This document shows positions 34,620-43,913 of a DNA stretch of 64,000 nt, one piece after another. A model generated the notes under the pieces. The model made no database searches. It saw nothing but the letters and a program-made list of their open reading frames with translations, and was not told the DNA's origin. Position 1 is the first letter of the stretch. Each line of letters opens with the position of its first letter. Made by a program: the position numbers and the translations under genes. This stretch comes from Phycisphaerales bacterium (GTDB taxonomy: Bacteria > Planctomycetota > Phycisphaerae > UBA1845): the NCBI GenBank assembly GCA_013140575.1, contig JABFSN010000049.1, forward strand, positions 37,357-101,356, in the 5' to 3' direction.

Positions 34620-36215
34620 ATGTCGGAATTGAAGCACAATACGAGAGGTATTTTTATCATGGCCGTGGCTGTCGGAGCCACTTGGCTCGTCAGTTTCCCG
34701 GCGGATGGGCAAATGCGTAGTTTTGAGGGCGTCCAAGTCGCGCCGCCGATCGACCATGTCGTTCCGGCGCCGGGCACGCCGCGCTCGGACGTGGTGATCC
34801 GACCCCTGGCGGCGGGCGGTGTGTGCGTGAACAGCGGCGATTGCTCGGAGCCCACGCCGATCTGCAACACGGGAATCGGCATGTGCGTTGATTGCCTCAC
34901 GAACGCGAATTGTTCCGAGCCCAACGGCGTGTGCGATATCCTGAACGGCCTGTGCGTCGACTGCCTCGACTCGCCGACTCCCCAGTCGTGCCAGACGAAC
35001 GAATTGCACGACTCGACGGCCCCGAATACAACGATTTGCGGGTTCTCGGACACGACCGCGCCCGGTGGATCTCAGCGCATCACCGACAATTTCATTCTGA
35101 CCAGTAACGGCGAGATCCGCAGCGTTACCTGGCTGGGTATCATGACTCAGCCGGTCGGTCCAAACTTCGTCGATTGCACGCCGGGCATTTCGCTACCCGC
35201 CCAGGATCGCTGGACGATCCGCTACTGGGAAGACTCGAACGGCATCCCAGCGACGCTTGTGGCGGAATTCACCAACGTGAGCCCCAGCTCACCCGGCACT
35301 TATACACGGACGAACACCGGCGAGGTTTTGCAGACCGCGGTTGGAAATTTTCTGAACAATGAAATGACGTACGTCTTCCCTGCGCCGATCGGCGTGTTCG
35401 CGCTGCGCAATTACTGGTTCGAGGCCTTCAACAACGACGCCAGCAATTCCTGCTTCTTCTGCTGGGAGACCGCCAGTCCCAATACCGATCTTCTGACCCT
35501 GCAGACGACGGCGCCGCCGGCGAACCCCTACGTCCGTCCGGACGACGAAATCGAGTTCGACATGACCATGTGTCACGAGTTCTGCTCGTTCGGGCCGTTG
35601 CCCAACCCGCCGCTGATCACGGCCGAACTGGTCAGCGCCCCGGACCTGATCACCAACTGTTGCACCTTCCGCTACAAGGTCCAGAACACCAATTCCCCGG
35701 GCGCCGGGGCGCTGGGGAAATTCTGGATCGCAGTGGCCAAGGGCAACGGTGACGCCGCGTGCGGCGAGAACATCGGTGACGGGCACATCACGCCGCCGCC
35801 GGGCTACACGTTGTCGTATTGCAACACATGGGGCGGCGACGGATTCGCAATCTACGAATTCGAAGGCGGCTCCATCCCCGAAGGCGACGAGGCGGTCGGA
35901 CACATCACCCTGCACGCCAACGGCTTGACGCCCGTCGTGCTCGACACCAACAACACGGTCGTCGCCCGGGGCATTCGCCTGTGGGGGTCGCAGCTCGTGG
36001 ACGTGGGCGATCCGCAGTGCGCCATCGGCGGCGGCAATTTCGGACCGCTCGCGGACCTGGGCCAGGTGGGCAACTGGAGCCCGGGGAATAACGCGACCTG
36101 CAACTTCGTTCCCATACCGGCCGCGTCGACTTCCGGCAAAATGGCCCTCGCCGCCCTGCTGATCGCCGGCGGCCTGTTTCTGGTCCTTCGCTCCCGCGCT
36201 GCGCGGGTCGCGTAA
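34620..36215 (+). CDS. Cys-rich secreted surface protein with C-terminal sorting-like tail (paralogue 2)
   Basis: A 531-residue exported protein. The signal peptide includes IMAVAVGATWLVSFPADG. After a short linker comes a distinct Cys-repeat module: CVNSGDCSEPTPICNTG, then CVDCLTNANCSEP and CVDCLDS, similar to planctomycetal/myxobacterial Cys-x2-Cys repeats. A central domain is shared loosely with the neighbours (GEIRSVTWLGIM, NYWFEAFN). The C-terminal part has CCTFRYKVQN and ends in IPAASTSGKMALAALL, a hydrophobic helix and Arg-rich end. It is a relative of the genes at 32720 and 36826 but more divergent. Function is unknown. Confidence 0.82.
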   Translation: MSELKHNTRGIFIMAVAVGATWLVSFPADGQMRSFEGVQVAPPIDHVVPAPGTPRSDVVIRPLAAGGVCVNSGDCSEPTPICNTGIGMCVDCLTNANCSEPNGVCDILNGLCVDCLDSPTPQSCQTNELHDSTAPNTTICGFSDTTAPGGSQRITDNFILTSNGEIRSVTWLGIMTQPVGPNFVDCTPGISLPAQDRWTIRYWEDSNGIPATLVAEFTNVSPSSPGTYTRTNTGEVLQTAVGNFLNNEMTYVFPAPIGVFALRNYWFEAFNNDASNSCFFCWETASPNTDLLTLQTTAPPANPYVRPDDEIEFDMTMCHEFCSFGPLPNPPLITAELVSAPDLITNCCTFRYKVQNTNSPGAGALGKFWIAVAKGNGDAACGENIGDGHITPPPGYTLSYCNTWGGDGFAIYEFEGGSIPEGDEAVGHITLHANGLTPVVLDTNNTVVARGIRLWGSQLVDVGDPQCAIGGGNFGPLADLGQVGNWSPGNNATCNFVPIPAASTSGKMALAALLIAGGLFLVLRSRAARVA

Positions 36216-36825
36216 TTCAACAGGGATGGCATGGCCGCGCTCGCGTGGCCACGTCTTCTCCCCGCCCCCCAGTGACTACCCCTATTCCCTCTCCCCCGTT
36301 TCGGGGGAGAGGGTTGGGGAGCGTGATCAGCGCTTCGGACCCGAACGCCCGCGCCCGAAAACTGGACGGTCGCGCGCCCACCTGCCGCACGCGCGCGGGC
36401 GCCGATGCTGCCTGGCAGCCTTCGCCAGTCTTCGCCCCCTACTCACTCCGAACCAGCGCAACTCGTTTGTTTAACTCAACTTGCGCCGCCCGATGTCCTC
36501 CCCTGAGCGCGCCCCCGCCGACGGATGGGGGTATTCTGACGGCTTTGGTCCGCAACTTGTATGGCGATCTGCGTGGTTCATGGTTGGAGGTCCAACCGCC
36601 GGAGACCCAGGCTGACGTCGCCAGACCGTCAAACTGCGGTAATCCAGCGGCCCGTTCTCGGACCTTCTTGCCAACCCTGAGTTTCGGTTGGGTTTTACTC
36701 GTTGGGACCGCGCCGTCCTGCGCGAGCAGTGACGGCGGTCTCGAGATAACGCGGATTCGTGGTTGCGTGTGGTGGGCCAGGGGCTGAGGTTGGACCCCCG
36801 CAGCAGATTATGGAGAAACTGGAGT
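36216..36825. repeat. Spacer with a strong 12-bp-stem hairpin
   Basis: CCCTCTCCCCCG (36287-36298) pairs with CGGGGGAGAGGG (36302-36313) across a TTT loop. This is a common dispersed repeat type and may also terminate the upstream gene, although no T-run follows. GGAG at 36812 and 36821 precede the next start. No gene is supported in the interval. Confidence 0.65.
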
Positions 36826-38349
36826 ATGCGAACCAACGATTGGGTCCGGATTCAGATGGCGGGACTATCGGTCATCGCGCTGGCGGCTGGTGCCGTGTCA
36901 CACGCGAGCGGCCAAACGCGAGAGCTTCCCAAATACTACGACATTGATCCGAGTTGGGTTCCGGGGCAGGAGGGGCCATCGACGGCAGGCGAAAACCAAC
37001 TCTCCTGCACGTTCCATGATGGTCTTTGTGATGACGACATCACGCCCTGCAGCGCGGATCCCGAATGCGCAGGCATCGGCAACCAGCTTTGCATGCTTGG
37101 CATCGCCGGCGATGAGAACGCGTACGGCGGATTGATCGGAGTTCTCTCCGACTTGAACGGCGGCCCCGACGCGGATGACCCGTCGGTGCTGGCGGACAAC
37201 TTCCGCTTTCTGACACTCGGCGACATCCCTCAGATCGAATGGACGGGGTATTATCGCCGATTGGCCGGTGGCGCGTTCGGCGACTGCACCGTCGCGGACG
37301 TTCAGAACGGCGATCGTTTCACCATCGCCATGCTGGGCAACGATAACGGCCTGCCCGATGGCAACAACATCCTCTTCCAAGACTCGCAATCGGCGACTCC
37401 GGCACGGTTCGTCACCGGCGTCAATGAGGGTCTCCTGTTCGGCCCGCGCGTCATCCTGCGGAACACTTACAACTTCCCCGGCGGAAGCGAATTCGTAATC
37501 GGTTCGGTGGCCATGCGTTACCTTGCGGTCGTGAACGACACCACACCGAATGCGGGCACTAGCAGCTGCCGTTGGTTCTGGCGCCAGGGACCTCCGGGCG
37601 ACATCCGCCGCTACGCGACCGACCAGGCCGACCTCATGAGCGGTTGGGTCGAGGAAGGGCCGACCAGCGCCAACCCCGCGGACTTCAGCTATTGCATCGG
37701 CTACAACAGTTCCGGGTCGCTTGAGTTGCAGCCCGGAGTGGAAGCCGATGCCCTCGGCCCGCCCGACGACTCTTCGCTGTGCTGCGACATTCGCATCACG
37801 GTGCAGAACCGCAGCTTCACCGTGGGAGGCCCCGGCCCGCTGGCCATCAACGAATTCTACGTCGCCGTGAACAAGGGCGACGGGCCGGCCACCTGCGAGG
37901 CGCTTTCCGACGTATTCCCGCCCGCGGGCTGGACGTTGTCGCTCTGCGAGGGTTGGTCTGGTGGCCAGACCGTGTTGCACTTCACCGGCGGCACGCTCGT
38001 TGAGCAGGAAAAGGTGTCCTTCATCATCCGCACGCGCATTAACGACAACATCGTCGACCCTGTGCAGGTCGAGGAGGAAGTCACCGGCAATATCCTCATG
38101 GAGGAAATCCCCGCCCGCGGCATCCGCGCCTGGGCCACCAAGGACGATGTCCTGGTCGGTTGCGGCGGCGGACCCAACGTCGGCCCGCAGGTGGGAGGCC
38201 TCGGCGAATGGGGACCCGGTGACGACGGCCTCTGCGCCCTCGTCCCGGTTCCGTCCGCGTCGACTTCCGGCAAGATGGCGTTGGCCGCCATGTTGATCGC
38301 CGGCGGCCTGTTCCTGGTCTTGCGTTCGCGGTCCATTCGCACCGCGTAA
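36826..38349 (+). CDS. Cys-rich secreted surface protein with C-terminal sorting-like tail (paralogue 3)
   Basis: A 507-residue protein collinear with the one at 32720. It has a signal peptide (VRIQMAGLSVIALAAGAV) and the same N-terminal Cys cluster (SCTFHDGLCDDDITPC). GIAGDENAYG, LTLGDIPQIEWTGYY and NDTTPNAG are also shared, as is a nearly identical C-terminal 190 residues ending ASTSGKMALAAMLIAGG. The first half differs at many positions from paralogue 1, while 284 bp in the second half are identical. The ATG at 36826 was chosen because the signal peptide begins there. A terminator follows at 38520-38566. Confidence 0.82.
   Translation: MRTNDWVRIQMAGLSVIALAAGAVSHASGQTRELPKYYDIDPSWVPGQEGPSTAGENQLSCTFHDGLCDDDITPCSADPECAGIGNQLCMLGIAGDENAYGGLIGVLSDLNGGPDADDPSVLADNFRFLTLGDIPQIEWTGYYRRLAGGAFGDCTVADVQNGDRFTIAMLGNDNGLPDGNNILFQDSQSATPARFVTGVNEGLLFGPRVILRNTYNFPGGSEFVIGSVAMRYLAVVNDTTPNAGTSSCRWFWRQGPPGDIRRYATDQADLMSGWVEEGPTSANPADFSYCIGYNSSGSLELQPGVEADALGPPDDSSLCCDIRITVQNRSFTVGGPGPLAINEFYVAVNKGDGPATCEALSDVFPPAGWTLSLCEGWSGGQTVLHFTGGTLVEQEKVSFIIRTRINDNIVDPVQVEEEVTGNILMEEIPARGIRAWATKDDVLVGCGGGPNVGPQVGGLGEWGPGDDGLCALVPVPSASTSGKMALAAMLIAGGLFLVLRSRSIRTA
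37870..38153 (+). repeat. 284-bp segment identical to 33770-34053
   Basis: This is the second copy of the block in paralogues 1 and 3. The first mismatches outside it are at 37869 and 38154. Confidence 0.85.
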
Positions 38350-38870
38350 CGCGCCTGGAGTGGAGTGTCGCGGGACCCATCGCTCCAGCGGTGGGGGAGT
38401 CGATTTGTCGGGTGGCCCATCGCTTTAACGGTGGGGGAGTCGATTCGAATGCGACGGCCATCGCGGCCGACCACAATGAATCGTTGACGGGAGCAGGGAG
38501 GAGGCTCCCGAAGCAACTACCTGGCCGGGCAGCGCGTCTTCGGACCGCCGCCCGGCCAGGTTTTTTGGCCGCGAACGCTTGAATCAATCAGAAGAATTCA
38601 CCGCGGAGGCGCGGAGGACGCGGAGAAGAGCGATCCGCCGATTGCACAGATTTTCGCAGACGGGGAAGGAGTGAGAATGGTCTGACGCTAGGAAGGGAAG
38701 CGAGGGCAATTCAGAGTTCAAATCTCAGGGTTCAATCTGCGCCAATCTGTGAAATCTGCGGAAAAAACCGTGCCCGTCTGCGGTGGACCATCTTCAGGGA
38801 GTTGACGAACAAGGATGGCGTGAATGAACCGACCGGTCGGCTCGACGCAGCGGCGATTAACAGGGCGTGT
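38350..38870. repeat. Spacer with a 30-bp direct repeat and dispersed repeat pieces
   Basis: A CCCATCGCT..ACGGTGGGGG-type 30-bp unit occurs at 38376-38405 and 38416-38445. Behind the terminator, 38607-38638 is a third copy of the CACCGCGGAGGCGC repeat seen at 10023. 38645-38770 contains pieces of an inverted pattern (CACAGATTTTCGCAG and CAATCTGTGAAATCTGCGG). No gene is seen. Confidence 0.7.
38520..38566 (+). terminator. Rho-independent terminator after the third surface-protein gene
   Basis: The 11-bp stem CCTGGCCGGGC / GCCCGGCCAGG (38520-38530 with 38550-38560) is followed at once by six T. It lies about 170 bases after the stop codon; a smaller GGGAGC...GCTCCC hairpin lies just before it. 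Confidence 0.85.
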
Positions 38871-39203
38871 TCACTCGTTCACCACCGCGCCGATCTTGTA
38901 TCCCCCGACCGTCGGCGTGCCCCGCCGCACTTCGAACGGCTCGTACTCCTGCTCGTCGTGGTACGCCAGGCGCAACCCGATCCGCTCCTGCGGCTCCAGC
39001 GCCCGCCGGCACAGAAACCCCACCCCCGAATCCGATACGTCCAGCGCCGAGACCGAAAACACCTCGCCGTTCGACCGCTGCACGTCCAGCGTGGCCTTGG
39101 CCCGCAATGCGAACCGCGGCTCGACGCGCTTGGAAAGGTAATGGTCTTCGACGTTCGGCAAGCCCTTCAAACTGGAGATCAATCGTTGCATCGACATCGG
39201 CAT
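38871..39203 (-). CDS. PilZ-domain protein (c-di-GMP binding)
   Basis: A 110-residue protein that is essentially one PilZ domain. The cyclic-di-GMP-binding motifs are present: RVEPR (Arg26/Arg30, RxxxR type) and DVSDSGVGF ((D/N)xSxxG type). The C-terminal strands (ERIGLRLAYHDEQEYEPFEV) complete the barrel. It is convergent to nothing and divergent from motA, 297 bases away. Involvement in motility or surface behaviour is a reasonable inference from c-di-GMP biology and the neighbouring stator genes. Confidence 0.88.
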   Translation of the reverse strand: MPMSMQRLISSLKGLPNVEDHYLSKRVEPRFALRAKATLDVQRSNGEVFSVSALDVSDSGVGFLCRRALEPQERIGLRLAYHDEQEYEPFEVRRGTPTVGGYKIGAVVNE

Positions 39204-39500
39204 GTGCTCGCACCTTCCCTATGGCCCGACCGAACCGCCGCCATCGTCGGCGGACCGCGCCGCCCGCCGCCGTAGCCGCCCGTCCGGGCGCAAACCGTCT
39301 CCCCCGATCCTCGTCCCCGGCACAATTATAGGCGCCCCTCGGACGAATGTCATGAAGATTCTTCGGCATTCCACCCGTTCCACCGGCATTCGCCGCGCCC
39401 GTTTCAGTGACGCCGCGGGCCTACCGATAAAACACTGCGTTTTGTCGGGATCGTCGCGCACCCCGGTGACGGACCGAAAAAGCCGAACGGACCGCGGACC

Positions 39501-40289
39501 ATGGATATCGCCAGCCTTATCGGCATCATCGTCGGCCTCGGCTGCCTCATTACGGTGGCGTACGAAACCTCCCACGGCCACTGGATGATGTTCTATTCGC
39601 TGGAAGGCGTGCTGACCGTGATCGGCGGCAGCATCAGCGTCGTGTTCATGTCCATGCCCATGGAGAAAGTGAAGGGCGTCACCAAGTACCTGAAACGCTT
39701 CATGTTCAACCGCGGGCCCAAGGCCACCGCCATCGTGACCATGCTCACCGAGTTGGCCGAAAAGGCCCGCCGCGACGGAATCCTCGCCCTGGAATCGGAT
39801 TGCGCCAACGCCCAGAAAGTCGAGCCGTTCCTGGCCACCGGGTTGAGGATGGCCATCGACGGCAGCGGCCCGGCAGTGACCGAAACCACGCTCCGCCTGG
39901 AACTGGCCGCCATGCAGGAACGGCACAAGGCCGGCAAGAAATTCTTCGACCTCATCAAACTCTACGGCCCCGGATGGGGCCTGGTGGGCACGCTGGTCGG
40001 GCAGATCGGCATGTTCGGTAATTTGAGCGGCGGCGACATCGGCACCCTGGGCAAGAGCCTGGCCGTCGCGGTCTGCGCCACCATGTACGGCACGGTGTTG
40101 GCCAACGCCATCGCCGGTCCCATCGGCGACAAACTCGCCCTCCGCTCCAGCGAGGAAATGGTCAACCGCGAGATGATCCTGCAGGCGATCCTGTCCATCC
40201 AGGCCGGCGACAACCCGCGCGTCACCGCGGACAAGATGATCGTCTTCCTGCCCGGCATCGAGCGGGCCAAGCTGAAGGTCGCGGCCTGA
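39501..40289 (+). CDS. motA: Flagellar stator protein MotA
   Basis: A 262-residue membrane protein of the MotA/TolQ family that forms the proton- or sodium-conducting stator with MotB. Four membrane segments are visible: SLIGIIVGLGCLITVAY, FYSLEGVLTVIGGSISVVF, and the C-terminal pair GPGWGLVGTLVGQIGMFG and GKSLAVAVCATMYGTVLANA. The loop between helices 2 and 3 carries the charged region that meets FliG. motB follows 36 bases later on the same strand. No flagellin or basal-body genes are in the window, but the chemotaxis genes at the left edge fit a motile cell. Confidence 0.93.
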   Translation: MDIASLIGIIVGLGCLITVAYETSHGHWMMFYSLEGVLTVIGGSISVVFMSMPMEKVKGVTKYLKRFMFNRGPKATAIVTMLTELAEKARRDGILALESDCANAQKVEPFLATGLRMAIDGSGPAVTETTLRLELAAMQERHKAGKKFFDLIKLYGPGWGLVGTLVGQIGMFGNLSGGDIGTLGKSLAVAVCATMYGTVLANAIAGPIGDKLALRSSEEMVNREMILQAILSIQAGDNPRVTADKMIVFLPGIERAKLKVAA

Positions 40290-40325
40290 TCTTCAGACAA
40301 GGACGATGGACGCCACGGAGCCGTC

Positions 40326-41312
40326 ATGTCTGCCGAGAAGGAACACGATCAACAGGAACACCCGCCCCACGCGAGCCACGCACCCCACGGGGGCGGCTCC
40401 CACGAGGAGCACGAGGGCGCGCCGGAGTGGCTGATCTCCTTCGCCGACAACGTCGCCCTGATGATGGGGTTCTTCGTCATCCTGCTGGCGTTGAACATGG
40501 GCCCCAAGGGCGGCGGAGACCCCAACGCGAAAACCTCCGGCGCCACGGCGGCGCCCACGCCCGACATGATTGACCTGTTCCTGTCCATCCGCGAGTCGTT
40601 CAACAACCCCGTGGACCTTAATTCCATGGATCCCGATGAAGAGCCGCTGGTTCGGCGTCTCCTCGAACGCCGCGGCCGGGCCCAGACCCTCGACGATGGT
40701 CCGCCCGGCGACGACCACGAGGTTCAATCACTGCGGCCCAGCAAACACTTCTCCACCTGTGGTTCGGTGCGTTTCGAACCCGGCGACAAGGCGCTCAGCG
40801 AAGCCGCCACGAAGGACGTCCGGGAGATCGCCCGGCACATCCGCGGGTTGCGGCTGGTGGTCAACGTGCTGGGTCACGTGAGCGCGGCCGAAGCCCACGA
40901 TTCCGCCGACATGGGGATGCAACTGTCGTTCGACCGGGCCATGGCCGTCGCCGGGGGATTGAAAGACATCGGGATGGATTGGAAGCAACTGCGCATCATC
41001 GTCTGCGGCGACAACGACCGCATCGCCCCGACCGCCTACGACAGCGCCGGACACACGCGGAATCAGCGTGTCGAAGTGGTGCTGACCGATGAAGTCATTC
41101 CCGGCGACGTGCGTCCGCCGCATTCCGATAGCCCGTCAACCGCGCACGATCCCCACCCCACGCCGCCGGCGAATGAACCCAACCACGGTGCGGCCACCGA
41201 TGAATCCAACCGCGCGGCCAAAGGCGCCGAATCCGCGCACAACCCGCAAACGACCGAAACCAAGCACCCTGTCGCCGCGCATCCATCCCCCGCCGCTGAC
41301 CCGCCCCACTAA
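40326..41312 (+). CDS. motB: Flagellar stator protein MotB
   Basis: A 328-residue partner of MotA. A His/Glu-rich cytoplasmic start is followed by the single helix WLISFADNVALMMGFFVILL with the ion-carrying Asp41 in FADN. The periplasmic OmpA-like peptidoglycan-binding domain (about 140-260) ends with SFDRAMAVAGGL and GHTRNQRVEVVLTDE. The last 60-70 residues form a Pro/His/Asn-rich disordered tail, longer than in most MotB proteins. No plug residues could be assigned. Confidence 0.92.
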   Translation: MSAEKEHDQQEHPPHASHAPHGGGSHEEHEGAPEWLISFADNVALMMGFFVILLALNMGPKGGGDPNAKTSGATAAPTPDMIDLFLSIRESFNNPVDLNSMDPDEEPLVRRLLERRGRAQTLDDGPPGDDHEVQSLRPSKHFSTCGSVRFEPGDKALSEAATKDVREIARHIRGLRLVVNVLGHVSAAEAHDSADMGMQLSFDRAMAVAGGLKDIGMDWKQLRIIVCGDNDRIAPTAYDSAGHTRNQRVEVVLTDEVIPGDVRPPHSDSPSTAHDPHPTPPANEPNHGAATDESNRAAKGAESAHNPQTTETKHPVAAHPSPAADPPH

Positions 41313-41481
41313 CGGGGCAGCGCCACGAATCGCCGAGGCGATCGAGTATCGGCTGATCGATCAATCCGGCGACGCGCTCGAACCGGGCGATGATTTGGTC
41401 GCGCGTCCCAACCCGGCTAAAATGCGATGTGCGCGAACGGCGTCGAATCCCGACGTCCGGCCGCGCCGCAGGACCGCCGCC

Positions 41482-42150
41482 ATGCCCGCGGAACGAATTC
41501 CCTATGCGTTGCCCCATCGCACGCACGACCGGATGCGCGAACGGGCTGATGCGCTTCTGACGGAAATGAACGGTCGGCGAAGCTGCCGGTATTTCAGCGA
41601 CCGACCGGTGCCGCGGGACATCATCCAACGCGCCGTGGCCGTCGCCAACACCGCCCCCAGCGGGGCCAACCGTCAGCCGTGGCGGTTCGTGGCCGTCGAT
41701 GATTCGGTAATGAAACGCGAAATCCGCGCGGCGGCCGAGATTGAGGAGCGGGAAAGTTATGACCACCGCATGCCGGCCGAATGGCTGGAGGCGTTGGAAC
41801 CGATCGGCACCGATGCGAACAAGCCGTTTCTGGAGATCGCCCCGTGGCTGGTGATCGTGTTCCGCATCGACTGGGAGTGGCACAAGGGCGACCGGGTGAA
41901 GAATTACTATCCGATAGAATCGGTGGGGCTGGCGACCGGTTTTTTTCTGATGGCGTGTCATCAGATCGGATTGGCCACGCTGACCCACACGCCCAGCCCG
42001 ATGGGATTCCTGCGGGACATCGCCGGCGGCGGGCCGAACGAAAAGCCGTTCCTGCTGATACCCGTCGGCTATCCCGCGGACGATTGCACCGTGCCGCGTC
42101 TTCCCAAAAAAACCGTGGAGCAGGTGTTGCAATGGAATCGGCCGACGTGA
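41482..42150 (+). CDS. Nitroreductase-fold FMN enzyme, iodotyrosine-deiodinase-like
   Basis: A 222-residue flavin enzyme. RRSCRYFSDRPVPRDII and TAPSGANRQPWRFV are the FMN-binding start. A lid region (EERESYDHRMPAEWLEAL), YYPIESVGLATGF and LATLTHTPSPMGFL match the IYD/BluB branch of the nitroreductase superfamily, especially the deiodinase-like one. It probably performs reductive dehalogenation or another FMN-dependent reduction; the substrate is unknown. I chose the ATG at 41482, with AGGA upstream; the frame is open further upstream into motB. It overlaps the kinase gene downstream by 19 bases. Confidence 0.88.
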   Translation: MPAERIPYALPHRTHDRMRERADALLTEMNGRRSCRYFSDRPVPRDIIQRAVAVANTAPSGANRQPWRFVAVDDSVMKREIRAAAEIEERESYDHRMPAEWLEALEPIGTDANKPFLEIAPWLVIVFRIDWEWHKGDRVKNYYPIESVGLATGFFLMACHQIGLATLTHTPSPMGFLRDIAGGGPNEKPFLLIPVGYPADDCTVPRLPKKTVEQVLQWNRPT

Positions 42151-43913
42151 CACCGCCGCCGGCAGGACGGGTGTCGCCTATTGGCACCGCGTCGATGGGC
42201 GCGACGGCCGGATCATCGCACCGTCATTCGCCAACGACGACCGATGCGGTTCGCTGGACGGTCGATCCCGAATGGTCCGCGCAGTTCGCCCGTGTCGATT
42301 CGCCGGATTGGACCGCGCTGACCGACGATTCCCGCGCCACGCTGGTCAAGTCCAACCCCGTCCGCCGCGTCTGGCGGGTTGAATTGCGGTCGGCAAACAC
42401 TGATTCGCCCGATGTGAGCCATACGATGGGGCATGGCGCGACCCCGTCCTTCCGAGCCGCGACCGTAAGGGAGCGGTCTTCTGACGTCGGCACGATTCAC
42501 CGCCTGACCGGGGGTGATCGCGCGGTGTACGTCAAGGAATGGCTCGACGCCTCGATCCGGCAGACCATCCGCGACCGATTCCGCGGCCCGCCGGCGCGAA
42601 TCGAATGGCGGGCCGGACGATGGGCCGTCGAACGCGGCGTCCCGGCCGTTCGGCATGTGGCGTACGGCGTCGGACGCGGACGATCGTACCTGATTTCACC
42701 GGCTATCGACGGCGCCGCGCGACTGGCCGACGTGTGGCCGGCGAATGGTTCGCTGCGTTCCGGATCGGACGGGCGGCGGGCCGACGCGCTAATCGACGCG
42801 GCCGCGCGGCTGCTGGCCGTCGCCCATCGCAACGGGTTCGTCCACGGCGACGATCATCCGCGGAACATTCTCGTTGTTGAACACGACAGGGATCATCTTG
42901 AATGTCTGTATGCCGATCTGTACGCGGCGCGCGGCACCGATCGGACCTCGGATCAACGAGCAGCCGGCGCACTCGCCCAACTGAATCAATGGTTCCGCAC
43001 ACGAACCGCGGGAACCCAGCGACTGCGGTTCCTACGTGCCTATTGCCGATTGCGCTGCGACGGCGACGATTCCGCCGCCCGCGCTCTGGTCCGGCGATTG
43101 CAACCGCCGGTGACATGCGAATCGCACCGGCAGGCGGCGCGGTTGTGGGCGAAACGCGACGGCCGCATCTGGCGGACGAACGCCTATTTCGCCCGGGTCG
43201 TGGTCAACGCGGAAACCACGGCCCAAGTGGTGTTGTCGTTCCGCAACCCCGACCGGTTTCCGCAGCCGTCCATCGAGAATCGCACGGTCGGCGAATGGCG
43301 CGATGAACTACGGGCGGCGGTCGAGGGCGGTCGTCCGGGGCCGCACATCGTTTGTGGACACGGGTTCGAACGCGACGGCAGCCGCTCAATTCGAAGGCGG
43401 TTCGAAAACGCCCATCGGCTGCGTCACCGCGATTTACCGTGCCGGTGGGCTGTCGCGCTGGTGCATGGCCCGGGCAACCGTGACATGGTCTGGATGGACG
43501 CGTTGCCGAGTGCGACGCCGCTGGTGTCGTTTCTACGGGATTCACTGGTTTCGGCGTCCGATCGCGCCCTCGCCGCCGTCGGGGTTGCCCGACTGATCCG
43601 CCGCATGTCTGATCGGGGCGTGCGGATCAACCACTGGACCGGCGAGACGTTCGGCGTGGTCGCGCCAGGTTGCCGAGTCTTGATTGAATGCCCCGAACAT
43701 CTGGCCATCGTCCGGCGTCGCCCGGAGCGCGACTTGATTCGCAACGTACGAATCGTCGGCGACTGGTTCCGCGACGAATGCGCGCTCGGCGACAGCGAGA
43801 TTCTGGAGTTTGTCCGTACATTCGCCCCACGCGATTGGTCGGCGATTCGCGCGACGACGAATCACCGTGTCAAGTCGGTCGCGCCGACGGCGCGCCTCGA
43901 AGAACGCCCATGA
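42132..43913 (+). CDS. WaaP/InaA-like (lipopolysaccharide-kinase-type) protein kinase fold
   Basis: A 593-residue soluble protein. Two kinase-like regions seem present. In the first (about 85-290), the ATP-site Lys lies in VYVKEWLD and the catalytic loop is FVHGDDHPRNIL (His238, Asp240, Asn245), with ADLYAAR in place of DFG. The second half (from about 340) has a similar but degenerate order and no clear catalytic Asp (INHWTGETFG where the loop would be). Such proteins phosphorylate LPS heptose or other cell-envelope sugars. An internal stretch (about residues 99-117) is a translated dispersed repeat. It overlaps the nitroreductase and the macro-domain gene (four bases). The first ATG after the nitroreductase frame shift was used. 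Confidence 0.72.
   Translation: MESADVTPPPAGRVSPIGTASMGATAGSSHRHSPTTTDAVRWTVDPEWSAQFARVDSPDWTALTDDSRATLVKSNPVRRVWRVELRSANTDSPDVSHTMGHGATPSFRAATVRERSSDVGTIHRLTGGDRAVYVKEWLDASIRQTIRDRFRGPPARIEWRAGRWAVERGVPAVRHVAYGVGRGRSYLISPAIDGAARLADVWPANGSLRSGSDGRRADALIDAAARLLAVAHRNGFVHGDDHPRNILVVEHDRDHLECLYADLYAARGTDRTSDQRAAGALAQLNQWFRTRTAGTQRLRFLRAYCRLRCDGDDSAARALVRRLQPPVTCESHRQAARLWAKRDGRIWRTNAYFARVVVNAETTAQVVLSFRNPDRFPQPSIENRTVGEWRDELRAAVEGGRPGPHIVCGHGFERDGSRSIRRRFENAHRLRHRDLPCRWAVALVHGPGNRDMVWMDALPSATPLVSFLRDSLVSASDRALAAVGVARLIRRMSDRGVRINHWTGETFGVVAPGCRVLIECPEHLAIVRRRPERDLIRNVRIVGDWFRDECALGDSEILEFVRTFAPRDWSAIRATTNHRVKSVAPTARLEERP
42449..42480 (+). repeat. Dispersed repeat (family G) inside the kinase frame
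   Basis: TCCGAGCCGCGACCGT then AGGGAGCGGTCTT (42451-42480) matches the intergenic copy at 52386-52415 with one difference (A to C). The unit encodes an Arg/Ser-rich peptide in frame. Confidence 0.75.

Noticed and set aside
36216..36825. Short open frames between surface-protein genes 2 and 3
   Set aside because: They have no ribosome-binding site, no recognised domain, and overlap a repeat hairpin.
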